NCBI GenBank assembly: GCA_022796855.1
Contig: JAAWJM010000007.1
Coordinates: 1-61,326, forward strand
Reading direction: 5' to 3'
Source of the DNA: Clostridia bacterium
GTDB taxonomy: Bacteria; Bacillota; Clostridia; TANB77; CAG-508
DNA: 61,326 nt
A model generated the notes under the pieces. It did not search any database and had not been told where the DNA came from. It saw only the letters and a list, made by a program, of their open reading frames with translations. The translations under genes and the position numbers were made by a program. The stretch's first letter is position 1. Each line of letters begins with the position of its first letter. Below, in pieces: positions 9,711 through 18,406 of this stretch.

Positions 9711-9752
9711 ACTAAGATTTTACATAGCCAAAATGTGCTAGAAAATCTTAGT
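9711..9752 (+). terminator. Terminator of zinc-ribbon gene
   Basis: ACTAAGATTTT / AAAATCTTAGT, an 11-bp stem, followed by CTTTTTT. It also lies directly after the histidine kinase stop codon, so it may serve both convergent genes. Confidence 0.85.
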
Positions 9753-9764
9753 CTTTTTTCATTT

Positions 9765-11270
9765 TCACTCTACAATTTCTAAATCAAAATAAAACTCTAC
9801 TCCGTTTTCCATATTTGTAACTCCATATTGTTTTTTGTAATTATTCATAATTGCTTTTACAAGAGATAACCCTATTCCTGTTCCTCCATCCTCTCTATTT
9901 CTGGATTCATCTACTTTATAAAAACGATTCCAAATTCTTGTTAAATTTTCTTCTTCTATTGGTTCTCCTGTGTTAAATACATAAATACGTGCTGTACCTT
10001 CTTGCTTATTTTGTTCAATTCGTATTTGTATTATTTTCTTTCCATTTTTTTCATTTACATGTTTGATAGCATTGGTGAAATAATTGGTAATGACTTGTTC
10101 TATATAAAAGTCATCTGCTAATACATAGACTGGTAATTCTACCGAAAAATCTACTTCAATTTGTCTTTCTTCTAGCATGACTTTGGATTTTCTTATCACT
10201 TCCCTTATTAGTTCACATATATCAAATTCTTTGTTGTTAAATTCTCTTTTGCCATATTCTAGTTTCATAAGTTCTAATAATTGTGCTACTAGTTTATCCA
10301 TTTTGTTGGCTTCATCTAAAATCACTTCCGCATAAAATTTTCGGTTTTCTTCATCGGTGTTGACATTTTCGATAAGTCCTTCTGAATAACCTTGTATTAA
10401 GGCAATTGGTGTTTTTAGTTCATGTGATACATCGGAAATAAATTGTTTTCTCATTTCATCGATTTTGGATTTTTCTTCGATGTCTTTTTCTAATTCAATA
10501 TTGCTATCTCTTAAACGATTAATGGTTTTTTCTAGTTTATCCGACATCGTATTAATGCTTTTTCCTAGTTCGTTAATTTCGTCATCTGTATCTGTTACAC
10601 AGTATTTATGGCTAAAGTCTAGTTTTGACATTTTATTTGCAATTGCATTTAATTCTAAAATTGGAGAAGTAAACCTTTTGGAAATAAAGGAAACCACAAT
10701 TCCTCCAATTAAAATAGTAAATCCACCAATTAGATATAAGAAATTATTGGAAATACTAACACTTTCCCTAATCGAAGCAAATGGCATTCTTATGTATAAT
10801 TGATACCCATTGTCTAATTTTGCACTAAACATCATAAAAGTAATTCCATTGCTTTTATCTTCAAATTTTCGAATAATCACTTTATCATTTTTATAAACAA
10901 TATTTTTCCTTTGTTGTAGTACGCTTGTATTGATAGCATTTAGTTCTTTGATGCTCGATAAAAAGTCTCGGTTAGTAGAATATACACTAATATTATTTTC
11001 ACTTTGAATAAGTATGTCGAAATTGTTATTAATGGCTGCTTTTTCTAGTTCTAATTCAATTACTGTGCTATCGGTTTGTTCTTGGATATAATAGTTATTT
11101 ATCCTTTCATAGATGGAGTTTAGTGTTTTCATTTTGGTGTATAAATAAAAGGATTCTAGTACAAAGTTATTGGTTAGAATTAAGAAGGCAATGATGATAA
11201 TAACGACAATACAAAGTGTTAAAAATAGTTTTATTCGAATGGATTTAAATTTTTCTTTTATATGCTCCAT
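9765..11270 (-). CDS. Membrane sensor histidine kinase
   Basis: A 501-residue kinase. Helices at about 13-35 and 172-195 flank an external sensor segment. A HAMP linker (PILELNAIANKM) and a coiled coil follow, then the phosphoacceptor motif SHELKTPIALIQGY (His about 281), an N box (NYFTNAIKHV) and G boxes ending GTGIGLSLVKAIM. It autophosphorylates and passes phosphate to the regulator encoded immediately upstream, with no gap. The sensor domain has no recognised ligand-binding motif, so the signal is unknown. Confidence 0.9.
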   Translation of the reverse strand: MEHIKEKFKSIRIKLFLTLCIVVIIIIAFLILTNNFVLESFYLYTKMKTLNSIYERINNYYIQEQTDSTVIELELEKAAINNNFDILIQSENNISVYSTNRDFLSSIKELNAINTSVLQQRKNIVYKNDKVIIRKFEDKSNGITFMMFSAKLDNGYQLYIRMPFASIRESVSISNNFLYLIGGFTILIGGIVVSFISKRFTSPILELNAIANKMSKLDFSHKYCVTDTDDEINELGKSINTMSDKLEKTINRLRDSNIELEKDIEEKSKIDEMRKQFISDVSHELKTPIALIQGYSEGLIENVNTDEENRKFYAEVILDEANKMDKLVAQLLELMKLEYGKREFNNKEFDICELIREVIRKSKVMLEERQIEVDFSVELPVYVLADDFYIEQVITNYFTNAIKHVNEKNGKKIIQIRIEQNKQEGTARIYVFNTGEPIEEENLTRIWNRFYKVDESRNREDGGTGIGLSLVKAIMNNYKKQYGVTNMENGVEFYFDLEIVE

Positions 11271-11960
11271 TTATTTTTTCACCTCAAATTTATATCCTAC
11301 ACCTCTCATAGTTTCAATGTATTTTCCTCGTTTTCCTAGTTTGTGTCTTATTTTTTTGATATGGCTATCAATGGTTCTGGAATCGCCGTAATAGTCGTAG
11401 TTCCATACATTGTTTAATATTTTGTCTCTGGATAAGGCAATACCTTGGTTATCCATTAAATATTTTAGTAGCTCATATTCACGAAGACTCATATCAACTT
11501 CCTTGCCATCGACTTTTACGGTTCTTCCATCAATATCAATTTCAATGCCACCGTAATCTTTTACTTCGTTTTTACTTCCTCTGGTTCGGTTTAAAATGGC
11601 TTCTACTCTAGCCACCAATATCTTAGGGCTAAAGGGTTTTGAAATGTATTCATCAACTCCTAGTTCAAATCCAAATAGTTCGTCTTGTTCCTCTCCTCTA
11701 GCAGTTAGCATAATGATTGGCACTTTCGATTCTTGCCTAATTTGCCTAAGCACTGACCAACCATCTAACTTTGGCATCATTACATCTAACAAAATAAGCC
11801 CAATTTCCTTTTGGTTTTCTTGGTAAACCTCTAAGGCCTTTTCGCCATCTTCTGCTTCTAACACGCAAAACTCTTTTTGCACCAAAAAATCTTTAATTAA
11901 TTTTCGCATTCTCGATTCATCATCTACTACCAATACGGTTACATTATTCACATTTCTCAC
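11271..11960 (-). CDS. OmpR-family response regulator
   Basis: A 229-residue DNA-binding regulator. The receiver domain has the acidic pocket VDDES, phosphorylated Asp in LLDVMMPKLDGW (about 58) and Lys in YISKPFSP (about 109). The C-terminal winged helix includes LREYELLKYLMDNQ and RTIDSHIKKIRHKLG. Its stop codon abuts the kinase start, so the pair is translationally coupled. The winged-helix pattern is of the PhoB/WalR type; targets cannot be deduced. Confidence 0.92.
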   Translation of the reverse strand: MRNVNNVTVLVVDDESRMRKLIKDFLVQKEFCVLEAEDGEKALEVYQENQKEIGLILLDVMMPKLDGWSVLRQIRQESKVPIIMLTARGEEQDELFGFELGVDEYISKPFSPKILVARVEAILNRTRGSKNEVKDYGGIEIDIDGRTVKVDGKEVDMSLREYELLKYLMDNQGIALSRDKILNNVWNYDYYGDSRTIDSHIKKIRHKLGKRGKYIETMRGVGYKFEVKK

Positions 11961-12073
11961 TCCCGTTTTATAGAATAGTATTATTATAATTCACCTTTGT
12001 GTCTAATTTGTGAAAGTATTATTATATATATCAAGTAAAAATTTATAAATTCACTTCATCTTCGAAGAACTCG

Positions 12074-12196
12074 CAAGAAACCTCCTTTAACAAGGGAGGT
12101 GGCAGTCCGAAGGACTGACGGAGGGTTCTTAACACTTCTTAGAAGAACCCCCAGTCAGCTAACGCTGACAGCCCCCTTGTTAAAGGGGCTTTCTTG
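12074..12196. repeat. Palindromic GC-richer repeat element (MITE/REP-like)
   Basis: A 123-bp element of nested inverted repeats between the response regulator and dnaE. The outer arms begin CAAGAAA and end TTTCTTG and include CCTTTAACAAGG paired with CCTTGTTAAAGG. Inside are two side hairpins (AGTCCGAAGGACT and GTCAGCTAACGCTGAC) and a central one (GGGTTCTT / AAGAACCC). The whole folds as a three-branched structure. Its composition differs from flanking DNA, as expected of a dispersed palindromic repeat. Only one full copy is in the window. Confidence 0.75.
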
Positions 12197-12237
12197 TATG
12201 GCTTCGTAGACTTCAAGTATTGTTTAAGCAATAAAAT

Positions 12238-15200
12238 TTACAGTTTTTCTTCTATTATCACCCTTTGACTTCCCACAATTTCTTCAAATTGTGCTCTTAT
12301 TTCTTCGGTTAGGTAAATTCCTCCGCATGGTTTTTGGTTTTCTTTTTCTTTTACGAAAATGGCGATGTTGTTTTTGTCACCGGAAAAGAATTTGATGGCT
12401 CCTCTTAGTTTTTGTTTGGTTTGTTCTTCTAGGTCTGTAATGTCGATTATAAATTCTTTCTTTTTGTTTTCTCCAAATTCGGTGATACGATTTGCTACAA
12501 TTTTGGTGTCTTCGTCTTCTCTTATGCTTAAACGTCCTTCGATGACGACAATTTTGTCGTTTAATAGAATGTCTGAACAGGTTTGGTAGCAGTTTTCAAA
12601 TAGGATAATTTCGGCTTGTCCGTATAAATCTTCTACGGTTAGGAAAGCCATAATTTTATTCGTTTTGGTGTATTTTTTCTTGACACTACTTATAATACCT
12701 GCAAATTTGACGTTTTGTCCATCTTTAAATTCTGGCATAGCTGTTTGCATTTCTGTGTTTTCTGCTTCTTCTCGTAAGGTTCGCATTTGCATTGTATTAA
12801 TATTGGTTTGTTTTTCAATTTGTTCTCTTAGGTTATCTAGTGGATGACCTGATATATAAAGTCCTAGCATTTCTTTTTCCATAGACAAAAGCTCACGCTT
12901 AGAGTATTCTTTTAAAGTTTGATAGCTATATTTAATGTCACTTATCACTTCATCTTCTGGTGCTAAATCGAACATCGTTACTTGCCCTTGTAGCATTTTT
13001 TTGGCACTATTGGAAATGGTATCAATAATATTTTCAAAAGATGCCATAAGGGTACTTCTGGTTTGTTCAAATTCATCAAATGCTCCTGCTTTTATTAAAC
13101 TTTCAATACACTTTTTATTGACTGCCTCTTCTTGCATTCGTTCACAAAAATCGGTAAAACTGGTAAATGGTCCGTTTTGTTCTCTTTCTTTTACAATACT
13201 ATCTACTGCAGCAATTCCTACGTTTTTAATACTTCCCATACCAAAGCGAATTTTACCATTATCCACCGTAAATTTCGTAAAGCTCTTGTTAATATCTGGT
13301 CTTAAAATTTCAATATGTAACCTTTTACATTCATCAATATAAGCTGGTACTTTATCTAGGTTTCCTAAAAAACTATTTAGGGTTGCTGCTAATAATTCCT
13401 CTGGATAGTAGGTTTTTAAATATGCCGTTCGGTAAGATACCACAGCATATGCTGCTGCATGTGACTTATTAAACGCATATTTGGCAAATTCCGCCATTTC
13501 ATCAAAAATCTTATTGGCAGATACTTCATCAATGCCATTTCGAATACAACCCGGAATTTCTACTTCTCCGTTTTCATCTACTTTTCCATAAATGAAATAT
13601 TCTCTTTCTTTTGCCATAACATCTAGTTTCTTTTTTCCCATGGCACGCCTTACAAGGTCTGCTCGTCCTAGGGAATATCCTGCTAAGTCTCTTACAATTT
13701 GCATAACTTGTTCTTGGTATACCATACAGCCATAGGTAACGTTTAAAATTGGCTCTAGCGATGGGTGTGTATATACCGCATGTTCTGGATCTAATTTATT
13801 TTTAATGTATCTTGGAATTTGGTCCATTGGTCCAGGTCGGTACAAAGAAACCCCTGCAATAATATCTTCTAGGCTATCTGGTTTTAGTTCTTTCATAAAA
13901 TTTGTCATTCCTTGTGATTCAAACTGGAATATTCCACTAGATTCTCCATTTGCCCATAATTTATATACTTTTGGGTCATTCATCTTTTCATCAAATGTAA
14001 CATCAATTCCTCTGTTTTGTTTCACTAGGTTAATGGCGTCTTGAATAACGGTTAAGGTGCGTAGTCCCAAAAAGTCCATTTTTAAAAGACCTAATTCTTC
14101 TAGGGTTGTCATGATAAATTGTGTGGTAATAGAACCATCTTTGGTATTTACATACAATGGCACATAGTTTACAACTGGATCTTTGGTAATAACAACCCCA
14201 CAAGCATGTGTCGATGCCTGTCTTGGCATTCCTTCTAATGCCATGGCAATGTCTAATACTTGTTTGGTTTGGGCATTTGATTCATACAATTCTCGTAATT
14301 CTCGGTTTTGTTCTAAAGCTTTTGGAATAGTAATATGCAATTCATTTGGTATCATTTTTGCTAATTTATCAGCATCTTGATAGGGAATGTCTAACACTCT
14401 TCCTACATCTCGAATAACCATTCTTGCTGCCATGGTTCCAAAGGTAATAATTTGAGATACATGGTCATGGCCGTATTTATGGCATACATAATCGATGACT
14501 TCGTCTCTTCTTTCATAACAAAAATCAACGTCAAAATCCGGCATGCTAACTCTTTCTGGGTTTAAGAAACGTTCAAATAGGAGATTATATTGAATTGGGT
14601 CAATATCGGTAATACCTATCGCATAAGCTAAAATAGAGCCTGCTCCAGAACCACGCCCTGGTCCTACTGGAATTCCAACGGATTTAGCATAATTGATATA
14701 ATCCCATACAATTAAGTAATAATCTACATATCCCATTTTGCCAATAACACTTAATTCATAATCGGCTCTATCTAAAATCTCTTTTCCGGGATTTTCGCCA
14801 TAACGTTTTTTTATTCCGTCATCACATAGTTTTTTTAAGTAATCATAGTGGGTTTTGTAGCCCTCTGGTACTTCATAATTTGGTAAAATGGTATGTCCAA
14901 ACTCGAATTCGACGTTACACTTTTCGGCAATTTTTACGGTGTTTTCGATTGCTTCTGGAATGTTACTAAAAAAATCTGCCATTTCTTCACTGGTTTTTAA
15001 ATACAATTCTTCGGTTTCAAAACGCATACGATCTTCATCTTTCATCTTTTTTCCAGTTTGAATACATAATAATACTTCATGGTTATAGGCATCTTCTTTT
15101 CTTGAATAATGGGCATCATTGGTTGCCACCAATGGGATGTCTAGTTCACGAGATAAGGCAATTAATTTTTGGTTTGCTAAGGCTTGTTCCCTAATTCCAT

Positions 15201-15726
15201 TGTTTTGTACTTCTAAGTAATAATCCTCTCCAAATAGATTTTTAAACCACAAGGCGGCCTTTTTTGCCCCTTCCATATCATCTTTTAAAATGGCTTGGTT
15301 TACTTCTCCTGCTAAACAAGCACTTAGGCAAATTAATCCCTCATGATGTTTTTCTAAAATTTCTTTATCGATACGTGGTTTATAGTAAAATCCATCGGTA
15401 AATCCCATGGAAACTAATTTGGTTAGGTTTTGATAACCTTCATTATTTTTAGCAAGCAAAATCAAATGGTTGTTAAAATCAAGTCCTGCTTCTTTTTGAA
15501 ATCGACTTCGATTGGCTACATATACCTCACACCCAATAATCGGCTTAATTCCTTCTTTTTTACATGCTTTATAAAAGTCAATTACCCCATACATTACCCC
15601 ATGGTCTGTAAGAGCAATTGCCTCCATTCTCATTTCTTTGGCACGAATGGGCAAGTCTTTAATACGGTTTGCACCATCTAATAAGCTGTATTCGCTATGC
15701 ACATGTAAATGAATAAACTTTGACAT
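12238..15726 (-). CDS. dnaE: DNA polymerase III subunit alpha
   Basis: A 1162-residue replicative polymerase of the DnaE type. It begins with a PHP domain (HLHVHSEYSLLDG), then the polymerase core with GPGRGSGAGS near residue 350 and the catalytic aspartates in PDFDVDF near 400. Helix-hairpin-helix and OB-fold (VKFAGIISSVKKKYTKTN) regions follow. Length is normal for DnaE, and it lacks the exonuclease insertion of PolC. It synthesises DNA at the fork, in Firmicutes mostly with PolC. It starts with AAGAAAGAGGAAACAAA upstream, and no partner gene overlaps it. Confidence 0.97.
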   Translation of the reverse strand: MSKFIHLHVHSEYSLLDGANRIKDLPIRAKEMRMEAIALTDHGVMYGVIDFYKACKKEGIKPIIGCEVYVANRSRFQKEAGLDFNNHLILLAKNNEGYQNLTKLVSMGFTDGFYYKPRIDKEILEKHHEGLICLSACLAGEVNQAILKDDMEGAKKAALWFKNLFGEDYYLEVQNNGIREQALANQKLIALSRELDIPLVATNDAHYSRKEDAYNHEVLLCIQTGKKMKDEDRMRFETEELYLKTSEEMADFFSNIPEAIENTVKIAEKCNVEFEFGHTILPNYEVPEGYKTHYDYLKKLCDDGIKKRYGENPGKEILDRADYELSVIGKMGYVDYYLIVWDYINYAKSVGIPVGPGRGSGAGSILAYAIGITDIDPIQYNLLFERFLNPERVSMPDFDVDFCYERRDEVIDYVCHKYGHDHVSQIITFGTMAARMVIRDVGRVLDIPYQDADKLAKMIPNELHITIPKALEQNRELRELYESNAQTKQVLDIAMALEGMPRQASTHACGVVITKDPVVNYVPLYVNTKDGSITTQFIMTTLEELGLLKMDFLGLRTLTVIQDAINLVKQNRGIDVTFDEKMNDPKVYKLWANGESSGIFQFESQGMTNFMKELKPDSLEDIIAGVSLYRPGPMDQIPRYIKNKLDPEHAVYTHPSLEPILNVTYGCMVYQEQVMQIVRDLAGYSLGRADLVRRAMGKKKLDVMAKEREYFIYGKVDENGEVEIPGCIRNGIDEVSANKIFDEMAEFAKYAFNKSHAAAYAVVSYRTAYLKTYYPEELLAATLNSFLGNLDKVPAYIDECKRLHIEILRPDINKSFTKFTVDNGKIRFGMGSIKNVGIAAVDSIVKEREQNGPFTSFTDFCERMQEEAVNKKCIESLIKAGAFDEFEQTRSTLMASFENIIDTISNSAKKMLQGQVTMFDLAPEDEVISDIKYSYQTLKEYSKRELLSMEKEMLGLYISGHPLDNLREQIEKQTNINTMQMRTLREEAENTEMQTAMPEFKDGQNVKFAGIISSVKKKYTKTNKIMAFLTVEDLYGQAEIILFENCYQTCSDILLNDKIVVIEGRLSIREDEDTKIVANRITEFGENKKKEFIIDITDLEEQTKQKLRGAIKFFSGDKNNIAIFVKEKENQKPCGGIYLTEEIRAQFEEIVGSQRVIIEEKL

Positions 15727-15745
15727 TTTGTTTCCTCTTTCTTAA

Positions 15746-16171
15746 TTAACTAATTCCAGAATTTTGTCGTACCGTTTCAGTTGCATCTATAAAAAACCAA
15801 ATAGCATAAATAAATGTTGCAAAAATAATAATATAGCAAAGGATTAGCATGCCATAAATTGAAAATCCTAATATATAGCTAAGCAATCGAATCAATTCTT
15901 TATGAACTCCTTTTAGTCCCTCTTCTAATGTCTGTGTTCTTACTTGCATTAGTACCTCTATTGGAACCTTATAAATTTCCGATAACTTATACATTTGATC
16001 TAGATTTGGAAATTCTAAATCATGCTCCCATTTTCTAATGTTTTTTAGTCTAACATTGTCCATACCTATTTTTTCTACCAATTCTTCTATGGTGTATTCC
16101 TTCTTGCAACGTAAGTCATACAAATACGCTCCAAAATCGTTTTCTAATAACTTCTCTTTTACACTTCTCAT
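15746..16171 (-). CDS. XRE-type helix-turn-helix protein with C-terminal membrane helix
   Basis: A 141-residue protein. Residues about 15-75 form a Cro/CI-type helix-turn-helix (TIEELVEKIGMDNVRLKNIRKWEHDLEFPNLDQ split over two helices). A linker and a strongly hydrophobic segment (about 98-130) follow. This layout suggests a membrane-tethered DNA-binding regulator. It is the middle gene of rqcP-XRE-dnaE on one strand, with gaps of 10-20 bp, so the three probably form an operon. Function unknown. Confidence 0.75.
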   Translation of the reverse strand: MRSVKEKLLENDFGAYLYDLRCKKEYTIEELVEKIGMDNVRLKNIRKWEHDLEFPNLDQMYKLSEIYKVPIEVLMQVRTQTLEEGLKGVHKELIRLLSYILGFSIYGMLILCYIIIFATFIYAIWFFIDATETVRQNSGIS

Positions 16172-16181
16172 TCGTTTCTCC

Positions 16182-16427
16182 TTATAATACCTTAATACAT
16201 TCAGGCATATCCTTTTTCATAACGGTTGGAATATAAGTAATTTCAAACTTTGAAACACTATCTCCAAAAGCAATTTCTACAACATCCCCAACTTTTACTT
16301 CATAACTAGGCTTAGCAACTTTTCCATTTACCTTTACCCTTCCTTTATCTGCTACCTCATTGGCAATCGTTCTTCTTTTAATCACTCTCGTCACTTTTAA
16401 AAACTTATCTAATCGCAAATCTCTCAC
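16182..16427 (-). CDS. rqcP: S4-domain ribosome quality control protein RqcP
   Basis: An 81-residue S4 RNA-binding protein of the RqcP (YabO/Hsp15-related) family. The family start (RLDKFLKVTRVIKRRTIANEVADKG) is nearly canonical, followed by VKVNGKVAKPSYEVKVGD. RqcP works with RqcH on stalled 50S subunits to add C-terminal alanine tails to nascent chains. The first residues carry MRD before the usual MRLDKFLK; the start is supported by AAGAGGTGAGA. In Bacillus this gene lies in the yabG/veg neighbourhood, again consistent with conserved context. Confidence 0.9.
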   Translation of the reverse strand: MRDLRLDKFLKVTRVIKRRTIANEVADKGRVKVNGKVAKPSYEVKVGDVVEIAFGDSVSKFEITYIPTVMKKDMPECIKVL

Positions 16428-16498
16428 CTCTTATAACATGGTTATATCATATTTTGTAGAAATAGTAAAGAATTTTGTAAAATCTTTGTTTGTTAATC

Positions 16499-16540
16499 TT
16501 TTGTCGGTTTTTGTCGAAAAGTTTTTCTTTACTTTTGTCG
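16499..16540. promoter_or_regulatory. Cluster of three TTTTGTCG boxes
   Basis: TTTTGTCG occurs at 16499-16506, 16509-16516 and 16533-16540, between rqcP and the Rpn gene. The middle copy reads TTTTTGTCGAAAA, which contains TGTCGAA, the core of the Spo0A box. The intergenic position between divergent genes fits a regulatory site. Assignment to Spo0A is tentative. Confidence 0.35.
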
Positions 16541-16645
16541 CATTTTGTAGTTTAATTATATTGTTATCGTCATAAAAATTTGTATCCTAAATTTATTAGG
16601 TTCTATCAATTTTTATCAATATGTCTTTAAAAAAGACAATCTTTG

Positions 16646-16674
16646 TTGACAATGTGTCAATTTTCTATTATAAT
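16646..16674 (+). promoter_or_regulatory. Consensus promoter of the Rpn gene with an operator-like dyad
   Basis: TTGACA, a 17-bp spacer and TATAAT match the sigma-A consensus exactly. The -35 box is part of a 15-bp palindrome TTGACA-ATG-TGTCAA. The promoter lies within a longer upstream reading frame and so decides the gene start at 16693. Confidence 0.75.
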
Positions 16675-16692
16675 CAAGAAAGAAGTGATGTT

Positions 16693-17709
16693 ATGGTATT
16701 ATTTACTTATACCGATTATCTTAGGTGCAAAAAAGCACTTGAACAGCAGGCTTTTGTTGTACAGGAAGAATCGACTCCCTATACTCCTATGCCCTATTGT
16801 AGTTTTTCTGTTTATCATAGGCATGATAAACTATACAGAGATTTATTAAATAACAAAAAAGAATTTACTTTGTTTTTGCAAGATTTCTTTTGCTATTCTC
16901 TGTCTTCTACTATCGTAAAATACAACCGAAATTTTATTACCAAAGATTATTCTAATACCATTAGTGATATTATTTTTAAATTAAAAGATATACCTGTTTA
17001 TTTATTAGTTGAACATCAGTCTTACCCAGACCACTCCCTACCTTACCGAATTTATCGATACTATTCTTCTATTTTAGAAGATAGCAAACCTTCAGAAAAA
17101 TCCTTAACAAAAGCAGACAAAATTCCATTAGTAACCCCTATTATTTTATATACTGGTAGTAGTTCTTGGAGTTTTACTCCTAATATTCAAGACCATCAAT
17201 TTAAGCTTACTTACAACAATAGGTTAAAAAACGGAAAACTCTCTCTTTCCTATAATTTTATTAACATTCACGATTTTTCAAAAGAAGAACTTTTGAAAAT
17301 GCACTCCATGATTGCCTTTGCTATGGCAATTGATAAATGCGAACAAGTACCTGAATTAATTGATACCATTTATGATGTTTATTATGTATGTTCAAACGAA
17401 CAAAAAGAATATCTACACCGTATGCTGACTTATTTATTAAAACCAATTATTCCCAAAAAACTTTATGAAAATTTACTAAAAAAATTTAATAACGAGGAGG
17501 AAACCTATATGGAAGAATTAATTGAAAGAATGAAACGAGATTTAGAGCTTCGAAGAATTGCTGCTACAAAAGAAGGCAGACAAAAAGGTAGACAAGAAGG
17601 AATTATGAAGACCGCCATTAACATGTTAAAACGCAATATGCCTTTAGAGGATATTTCCGATATTACGGGCTTAAGTATTGAGGAACTTCGTAAATTAAAA
17701 ACAGCTTAA
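16693..17709 (+). CDS. Rpn family recombination-promoting nuclease (YhgA-like)
   Basis: A 338-residue protein of the Rpn/YhgA group (PD-(D/E)XK nuclease, formerly called putative transposase). The nuclease core is seen at ISDIIFKLKDIPVYLLVEHQS with the LxEHQS motif typical of the family, followed by LPYRIYRYYSSILED. The C-terminus is a charged helix ending in a short helix-turn-helix-like segment. Start 16693 is chosen because the promoter lies just upstream and GAAGTGAT precedes the ATG. Rpn proteins cleave DNA and have been linked to recombination and phage defence. No terminal repeats are present, so it is not an intact insertion sequence. Confidence 0.8.
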   Translation: MVLFTYTDYLRCKKALEQQAFVVQEESTPYTPMPYCSFSVYHRHDKLYRDLLNNKKEFTLFLQDFFCYSLSSTIVKYNRNFITKDYSNTISDIIFKLKDIPVYLLVEHQSYPDHSLPYRIYRYYSSILEDSKPSEKSLTKADKIPLVTPIILYTGSSSWSFTPNIQDHQFKLTYNNRLKNGKLSLSYNFINIHDFSKEELLKMHSMIAFAMAIDKCEQVPELIDTIYDVYYVCSNEQKEYLHRMLTYLLKPIIPKKLYENLLKKFNNEEETYMEELIERMKRDLELRRIAATKEGRQKGRQEGIMKTAINMLKRNMPLEDISDITGLSIEELRKLKTA

Positions 17710-17714
17710 AAAAA

Positions 17715-17750
17715 TGCAAATAGGAGTTATATTTTAAGCTCCTATTTGCA
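17715..17750. terminator. Bidirectional terminator between convergent genes
   Basis: TGCAAATAGGAG / CTCCTATTTGCA, a perfect 12-bp stem with A-rich left flank, sits between the Rpn gene and the convergent membrane/Cys-rich gene. Confidence 0.8.
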
Positions 17751-17756
17751 AATCTA

Positions 17757-18287
17757 CTATCGACATCTCCTACAGTTGCATTGGCACTGGCAAGAATTAT
17801 TGTTACCGCTTTGCAAGCCTCCATTATTGCTAATGAAATTATAGGCATTATCATATCCGTTATGATAACCTTGATGATAGCCATTACGAAAACCCTCTCT
17901 ACGATTATTTCGACAGCTAACTTGACAGGTGCATCCATTTGTATTTGATAAATTAACAATTTCATTTCCATCACTTAGTGTTACTACATTATCCATAACC
18001 ATCGTTTGGTTTCTTCTACAAGAACATTCATTATCTCTTCTACAACAATGACAATTTTGAAAAAACCAACATAGTATTTTGACAATCGCTGCTGTTACAT
18101 AAGCTAAAAATGTATATACAATTGCTGCTATTAAAAATACCGCATTAAAAACAGCAAAAGCTACAATTAAGTAAATGGCAAAGAAGATTGCAGCAACTAA
18201 TATTGGTGATTTGATTAATTTTTGTAAAACAGCTGCTAATATAATAGTAGCTAGTGGTAGAGCAAAATAAATTAGTAATGTATTCAT
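17757..18287 (-). CDS. Membrane protein with Cys-rich, Gly/Asn/Tyr-rich tail
   Basis: A 176-residue protein of unknown function. Residues 1-75 contain three hydrophobic helices. The cytosolic or external tail is Cys-rich: CHCCRR near 80, ECSCRR near 88, GCTCQVSC near 118, and the C-terminal SCQCQCNCRRC. Between the last two are repeats with Gly, Tyr, Asn and His (FRNGYHQGYHNGYDNAYN). Similar Cys-rich and Gly/Tyr-rich tails occur in spore coat proteins, and its neighbour genes include sporulation genes. Function is inferred only from composition. Confidence 0.65.
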   Translation of the reverse strand: MNTLLIYFALPLATIILAAVLQKLIKSPILVAAIFFAIYLIVAFAVFNAVFLIAAIVYTFLAYVTAAIVKILCWFFQNCHCCRRDNECSCRRNQTMVMDNVVTLSDGNEIVNLSNTNGCTCQVSCRNNRREGFRNGYHQGYHNGYDNAYNFISNNGGLQSGNNNSCQCQCNCRRCR

Positions 18288-18406
18288 AATCTTCTCTCCT
18301 TTATGATTTTTTTGCTAGTATATATTATGAATACTTCCTTTTATGTGTTCCATTATTCTTTTCCTATTTTGATAATGTTTTATCTTGATTTATCCGTATA
18401 TTTTCG

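Noticed and set aside
16693..17709. Rpn gene as an intact insertion sequence
   Set aside because: No terminal inverted repeats or target duplication flank it, and it has its own consensus promoter and terminator.
18303..18406. Possible small gene between truA and the Cys-rich gene
   Set aside because: No frame with a binding site; it looks like a plain AT-rich spacer.
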